Below are positions 60,801-64,000 of a DNA stretch of 64,000 nucleotides, one piece after another. A model generated the notes under the pieces. The model was not told the origin of the DNA. It saw only the letters and a list, made by a program, of their open reading frames with translations, and made no database searches. Position 1 is the first letter of the stretch, and each line of letters begins with the position of its first letter. Location of the stretch: the NCBI GenBank assembly GCA_943735955.1, contig OX030956.1, positions 5,297,876-5,361,875 of the forward strand, given 5' to 3'. The position numbers were made by a program, and so were the translations under genes. Source of the DNA: Piscicola geometra (lineage: Eukaryota; Annelida; Clitellata; Hirudinida; Piscicolidae).

Positions 60801-62641
60801 TACAAAAAATTCACCTGCAGAAAACCTCGAACCTGCAAAAAGCAACACATCGGATAAAAAGGAAATCACGAAGGATTTAGTTGCTGATTTACCGGGAAAT
60901 AATACTGCCAAAATGAGTGATGAGTTGCCGCTGGTAAAGGACCCAAAAACTTCGATGAGGGAGCCAATAGCAGACGTAGTTTTCCCGCCAAAAGAAACAA
61001 AGTCAGCTATATCAGGATTGAAGGACGTCTCTACAGATGACTTAGCGTCTCAGAAAACACGAAAAAAGGAAAATGAACCCAAAAGAAGCGAGTTGAATAA
61101 TGATGGATTGGCTGATGAAAAAGTTGAAGATGCTTCTGAGAAACCTGATCAGCTCACTGAGTTGCCAACATCCACAAAGGACGCTGTGAAAAATCCCTCG
61201 GAATCCACACCAACCCCTACGAAACCATCGTCACTCGCATTGACCAACACGTTCAAACCAGCAACACCGCCTGATGTAACACACGAAAAATCAACTACGA
61301 AGTCACCCAGAACAACTGCTGCTGAGAAGCTTCCATCTTCAAAAAAGTCGAATCAAGTTGCCGTTGAGCCAACACAGCCTGGTTTCAATAACCCTCCAAC
61401 TGCTCGCACAGAAGTCACAGAACCGAAGTTGCAACCAACTGTACAGACTCCTACTCAACCAGATACATATCCTGCTGCCCAGCCAACCGCAAAAATACCC
61501 GTCCAACCAACAACACAACCAACAACACAACCAGCAACACAACCAACAACACAACCAGCAACACAACCATCAGCACAACCAACAGCACAACCAACAACAC
61601 AACCAGCAACACAACCAACAACACAACCAAACACAAAACAAACTCCTACTGACACAGATTCTCTCAAACTTTTCGACGACCCTAAATTTCGACCAGACCC
61701 TGCGATTTGGCTTGACTACCTGGATGAAGAGAGAACTGGGTTGCTTTAATTTTCATTTTTACGTCTTTAAAACTAATTTATTAAAATAATTAAATGAATA
61801 ATTGCTTTTACTGTAAGTTATATGAGAGATTCTTGTTTAATGAATATTTTTGTTTAATATTCTTGTATTTGCAATTAATCATCAAGAAATATGTATTTAA
61901 AAATACATTTTTAATGAATTATTATTTTTCGCATATATTAGGAAGGTAGATAGTTCAGCACTGATTGAGTTCTGGGACGATCTAGGAGTTCCCGATGGCA
62001 AGGAAATCCTCAAGGTCACTTTGAAATTCAACTTTTAACATTTTATTTACAATTAAAACTCCTACTCTTATTTATTAGCAACTTTTTCTAACCACTCATT
62101 TAATAATGATGAACGCATGGCCGAGTGTGTCTGCTTGACCAATGGTGAATGGTCCTGGCTCCAATTGCAACGCATGCCTTAGCAGCCCATGGCGCGGTTT
62201 AAACTTTTTAGCTTAAGAATCTTTGAAGCTCGTTTGGATTATACGCAACTATGATATTGCTCTTCATCGTTATTATTATTATTGTTGTTATTGTTATTAT
62301 TATTATTATTTTTATTGTTATTATTATTATTAATTAAAAATCAGGTAAACCACCAACTATTATATAATTACACGCCACTATAATAATGCTCGTCATCATT
62401 ATCATCATCATAATTATTAATTTATTAATTAAATCTTCAACTCACTCACCATCCGTCAGAAACTGAACTTTCCGACGGATGGTGAGGTGGACATAGGCGC
62501 TCTGACGTCAGCCTTGGAGCGAGAGTTGAAGGAGCAGTCTGGCAGGAATCCTCGCCTGCACCAGGTCGCCGTCGCCACTCTCTTGCATTCTGCCGATAAG
62601 CTGCAGTGAGTATGCGGATAGTGTTGCGAGTGTTAGTAGTG

Positions 62642-62712
<71 letters not shown>

Positions 62713-63836
62713 TGCAGTAGTGGTAGTAGTAGAAGTAGTATTACTAGTAGTGGTATACACCTTACCCCAATCGGCTGCAAGGAAGGACAACGAGTTTGTG
62801 GTGGAGGAGTGTGGCAGGATGGGGCAGGAGATGGAGGCGTTGAAGGTGGACCTGAAGAGGGCGGATGAGGTGATGCAGGCGTATGAGGAGGAGAAGGAGG
62901 AGGATGTGAGGTGAGGAGGAGGGAATGATGTGGAGGGAAGGAGAGGAGGAGGGGGTGAGGTGGAGGGAATGAGGTAGAGGGAAGGAGAGGAGGAGGATGT
63001 GAGGTGAGGAGGAGGGAATGAGGTGGAGGTGAGAAGGAGGGAATGAGGTGGAGGGGAGTGGAGGAGAAGTGGTGAGGTGGAGGGGAGGAGAGGAGGAGGG
63101 GGTGAGGTGGAGGGGAGGGGATGAGGTGGGAAAAGGGTGTTTTTGTGGTTTGGTTTCGTGTTCTTTATGTGGAGGCCTGTAAGCGTGTGATAGACGTTTT
63201 AGTGAATTGTGAATTGTTTATAGAATAGAGACAATCTCAAGGTCGGAAGCTATGAATATTTATGATTCTTTTCGATTCTGCGCCTTACGGAAACAATTAT
63301 TTTTAGAATCCTTCAAGCGGAAAATCAAAAAATGAAAGTAGAAAACGAAGAAATGACGGCAAAACTGCAGCAACTAACGCAACAAATAAATCTTAAACAA
63401 TCCCAACAACAACAGCAACAACCCAAACAACAAGAAACGCAACAACAATCGACACAGACACAACCACTACAGCCTCCACAACACGATCAAGAAATAAAAG
63501 AACTCAAAGTTTTGAATGCCGACTTAGAGGAAGAACTAAAAGGATGGAAGAACAAGATTTCAACTTTACAAAGCGTTGGTTCCATGATCCATCCATATAA
63601 GTTAACATCCATTATTCTTCCTCTGTTCATTTGATTCATCTTTTTTTCTTATTCACAGGAAATTACCACTCTTCAAAACAACATCAAAGAATCGAAAGCA
63701 GCACCTGCATCGTCATCATCACCATCAGCAGCACCACCATCATCATCATCACCATCAGCAACAGCAGCATCATCATCAGGAGCAGGAGCAACGAAGGAAC
63801 CTCTCAAGAAAGATGAGTATGCCTCCTTTGACTTCA
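57686..63836 (+). CDS. Ninein/ninein-like (NIN/NINL) homologue, 5' part
   Basis: Exons: 57686-57808, 58579-61739, 61942-62014, 62460-62605, 62782-62910, 63307-63574 and 63659-63836, phases 0,2,0,2,2,0,1; the gene runs off the right edge. ATG 57686 (AAAATGG) has an in-frame TGA nine bases upstream and no intervening acceptor, so it is the start. Residues 14-25 and 51-62 are EF-hand loops (DVGGDGSINKEE, DTDHDGLISKDE). After about 1000 disordered residues, exons 3-4 encode FWDDLGVPDGKEILKKLNFP and LTSALEREL, which match ninein's third EF-hand-like region in order and spacing. Exons 5-7 begin a coiled coil with poly-Gln and Ser/Ala linkers. Ninein anchors microtubule minus ends at centrosomes; the Drosophila relative is Bsg25D. 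The huge insertion is not in the vertebrate proteins. Confidence 0.85.
57879..57945. repeat. Perfect 27-bp inverted repeat, 13-nt loop, in ninein intron 1
   Basis: Left arm 57879-57905 (core TACAATAGCAACTCAAATAT) and right arm 57919-57945 are exact reverse complements around the spacer ACTTATGATAAAG. The unspliced transcript would form a stable hairpin. It may be a miniature transposable element remnant or a hairpin RNA precursor; the stem is shorter than a typical pre-miRNA. Confidence 0.95.
58026..58127. repeat. 44-bp tandem duplication in ninein intron 1
   Basis: CATTGAAAAATTATTTTG followed by AACATTT-GTATAATTTTAT recurs at 58026 and 58070 with few differences, plus a third partial unit beginning CATTGAAATATTAT. 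Its role is unknown and it is probably replication slippage. Confidence 0.85.
58579..61739 (+). CDS. Ninein giant exon: second EF-hand and repeat-rich disordered region
   Basis: The 3161-bp exon opens with ELNKLYKNLDTDHDGLISKD, a canonical EF-hand (D-D-D-L-S-E), followed by FFHGLF as in vertebrate ninein. About 1000 residues rich in Lys, Ser, Thr, Pro and Asp follow. They carry roughly 12 FSF-type motifs between 59.2 and 60.7 kb, four TTPSK units (60530-60589) and a QPTTQPATQ array (61502-61630). The exon ends with FDDPKFRPDPAIWLDYLDEE, which re-enters conserved ninein sequence. Donor ACTGG|GTTGCT, phase 2. The long minus-strand frames across it are shadows of the Ser/Lys-rich coding strand. 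Confidence 0.85.
60530..60589 (+). repeat. 15-bp coding minisatellite (TTPSK)4
   Basis: Four consecutive units of ACCACCCCTTCCAAG with only synonymous C/T changes, encoding TTPSK repeats in the ninein disordered region. Each unit carries a TP site and a lysine. Confidence 0.9.
61502..61630 (+). repeat. Coding minisatellite encoding QPTTQPATQ
   Basis: Units of CAACCAACAACA and CAACCAGCAACA alternate about ten times, encoding a Gln/Pro/Thr-rich run near the end of the ninein giant exon. Antisense Val/Cys-rich and Val/Leu-rich frames over this block are artefacts. Confidence 0.9.
62114..62345 (+). repeat. tRNA-headed SINE-like insertion in ninein intron 3
   Basis: The head GCATGGCCGAGTGTGTCTGC resembles the A-box region of a Leu/Ser-type tRNA. 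A degraded B-box-like GGCTCCAATTGC follows about 30 bases on. The body includes TTTGAAGCTCGTTTGG, shared with 31618-31672, and ends in an (ATT)n/(GTT)n tail at 62268-62335. A second partial copy of the tail block (ACGCCACTATAATAATGCTC) lies at 62372-62395. Head, body and simple-repeat tail are the layout of a SINE. Confidence 0.5.
62268..62335. repeat. (TTA)n/(TTG)n tail repeat
   Basis: An imperfect TTA run with TTG interruptions at the 3' end of the SINE-like insertion, consistent with its tail. Confidence 0.85.
62634..62745. repeat. (GTA)n microsatellite in ninein intron 4
   Basis: A GTA/TAG run with few interruptions fills much of the short intron between exons 4 and 5. It has the same motif as the large array at 43.5-44.1 kb. 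The Val/Thr/Leu runs read through it are artefacts. Confidence 0.95.
62911..63135 (+). repeat. GGA/GTG-rich polypurine minisatellite in ninein intron 5
   Basis: Units such as GAGGAGGAGGGAATGA and GGTGGAGGGGAGGAG repeat directly after the exon 5 donor. The plus (transcribed) strand is strongly purine-rich with many GG and GGG runs, so G-quadruplex or triplex structure in DNA or pre-mRNA is plausible. Confidence 0.85.
63307..63574 (+). CDS. Ninein exon 6: coiled coil with poly-Gln linker
   Basis: Reads ILQAENQKMKVENEEMTAKL with a heptad pattern, then a Gln-rich stretch (SQQQQQQPKQQETQQQ), then coiled coil resumes (EIKELKVLNADLEEELKGWK). Acceptor atttttag; donor AGC|GTTGGT is weak but joins exon 7 in frame (ISTLQS then EITTLQNN), keeping the heptad rhythm. 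Confidence 0.75.
63659..63836 (+). CDS. Ninein exon 7: coiled-coil end and Ser/Ala/Pro linker
   Basis: Follows a long pyrimidine tract and attcacag. EITTLQNNIKES continues the coil, then a Ser/Pro/Ala run encoded by TCA/GCA/CCA triplets, then KKDEYASFDF and donor TTCA|GTGAGT in phase 1. The gene continues beyond the window. Confidence 0.75.
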
Positions 63837-64000
63837 GTGAGTATTTATGACTATGACACAATTAGTATTCATGCGCAGAGTAATACTTACATATTCATGA
63901 GTTGTCATGTGTAGTGGTTCACTTGAATATTCATGAGTTATCAAGCATATACATTATAAAATTGAATTCAAAATCTGTCTTTGAAAAATTGCAACTTCCA
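63837..64000. other. Ninein intron, running off the window
   Basis: AT-rich sequence after the exon 7 donor. A direct duplication with ATATTCATGAGTTGTCATG and ATATTCATGAGTTATCAAG is visible at about 63890-63945. No exon was seen. Confidence 0.6.

Noticed and set aside
59547..60911. Two long minus-strand frames (233 and 216 codons) opposite the ninein giant exon
   Set aside because: They are the complement of Lys/Ser/Thr/Pro-rich coding sequence. The plus frame has EF-hands, splice joins and conserved flanks.
62114..62180. Functional tRNA-Leu/Ser gene
   Set aside because: Only the A-box region is good; the B box is degraded, stems do not pair, and a SINE-type body follows.

Overview
This is an AT-rich animal nuclear genome window: spliceosomal GT/AG introns, long introns, long microsatellites and mosaic multidomain receptor genes. 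The combination (Ihog/CDO-like receptor, SUEL lectin plus CUB protein, ninein homologue, asparagine-rich low-complexity insertions, tRNA-derived repeats) suggests an invertebrate, perhaps a lophotrochozoan such as an annelid or leech. That placement is inference; no species is claimed.

Three split genes can be supported. (1) At 1-3738 on the + strand lies the 3' part of a single-pass membrane receptor: two fibronectin type III domains, one transmembrane helix and a very long Asn-rich cytoplasmic tail, most like the Ihog/CDO/BOC Hedgehog co-receptors. (2) At 27871-7300 on the - strand, convergent with gene 1, is a second single-pass membrane protein: a SUEL-type galactose/rhamnose-binding lectin domain, a CUB domain split over three exons and carrying large low-complexity insertions, a sushi-like module, a transmembrane helix and another Asn-rich tail. 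Its 5' end was not found. (3) From 57686 on the + strand, running off the right edge, is a ninein/ninein-like centrosomal protein: a start codon, an EF-hand pair, one giant 3.16-kb exon, the ninein-type continuation, then coiled coil. The giant exon encodes about 1000 disordered residues with about 12 copies of an FSFLK/FSFMK motif. This array is the most unusual signal in the window.

The space between genes 2 and 3 (about 28-57 kb) is gene-poor. It holds very long microsatellites: (TA)n 276 bp, (CA)n 107 bp, (GT)n about 463 bp and (TAG)n about 671 bp. Mobile-element traces include a decayed transposase-like coding relic (19.7-20.4 kb, - strand, inside gene 2's largest intron), a tRNA-like element at 5.75-5.83 kb, and a tRNA-headed SINE-like insertion in a ninein intron with a related fragment near 31.6 kb. 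A perfect 27-bp inverted repeat sits in ninein intron 1.

Genes 1 and 2 are both predicted cell-surface proteins with disordered tails lying tail to tail. Gene 3 acts at the microtubule-organising centre. Nothing in the window links them functionally.
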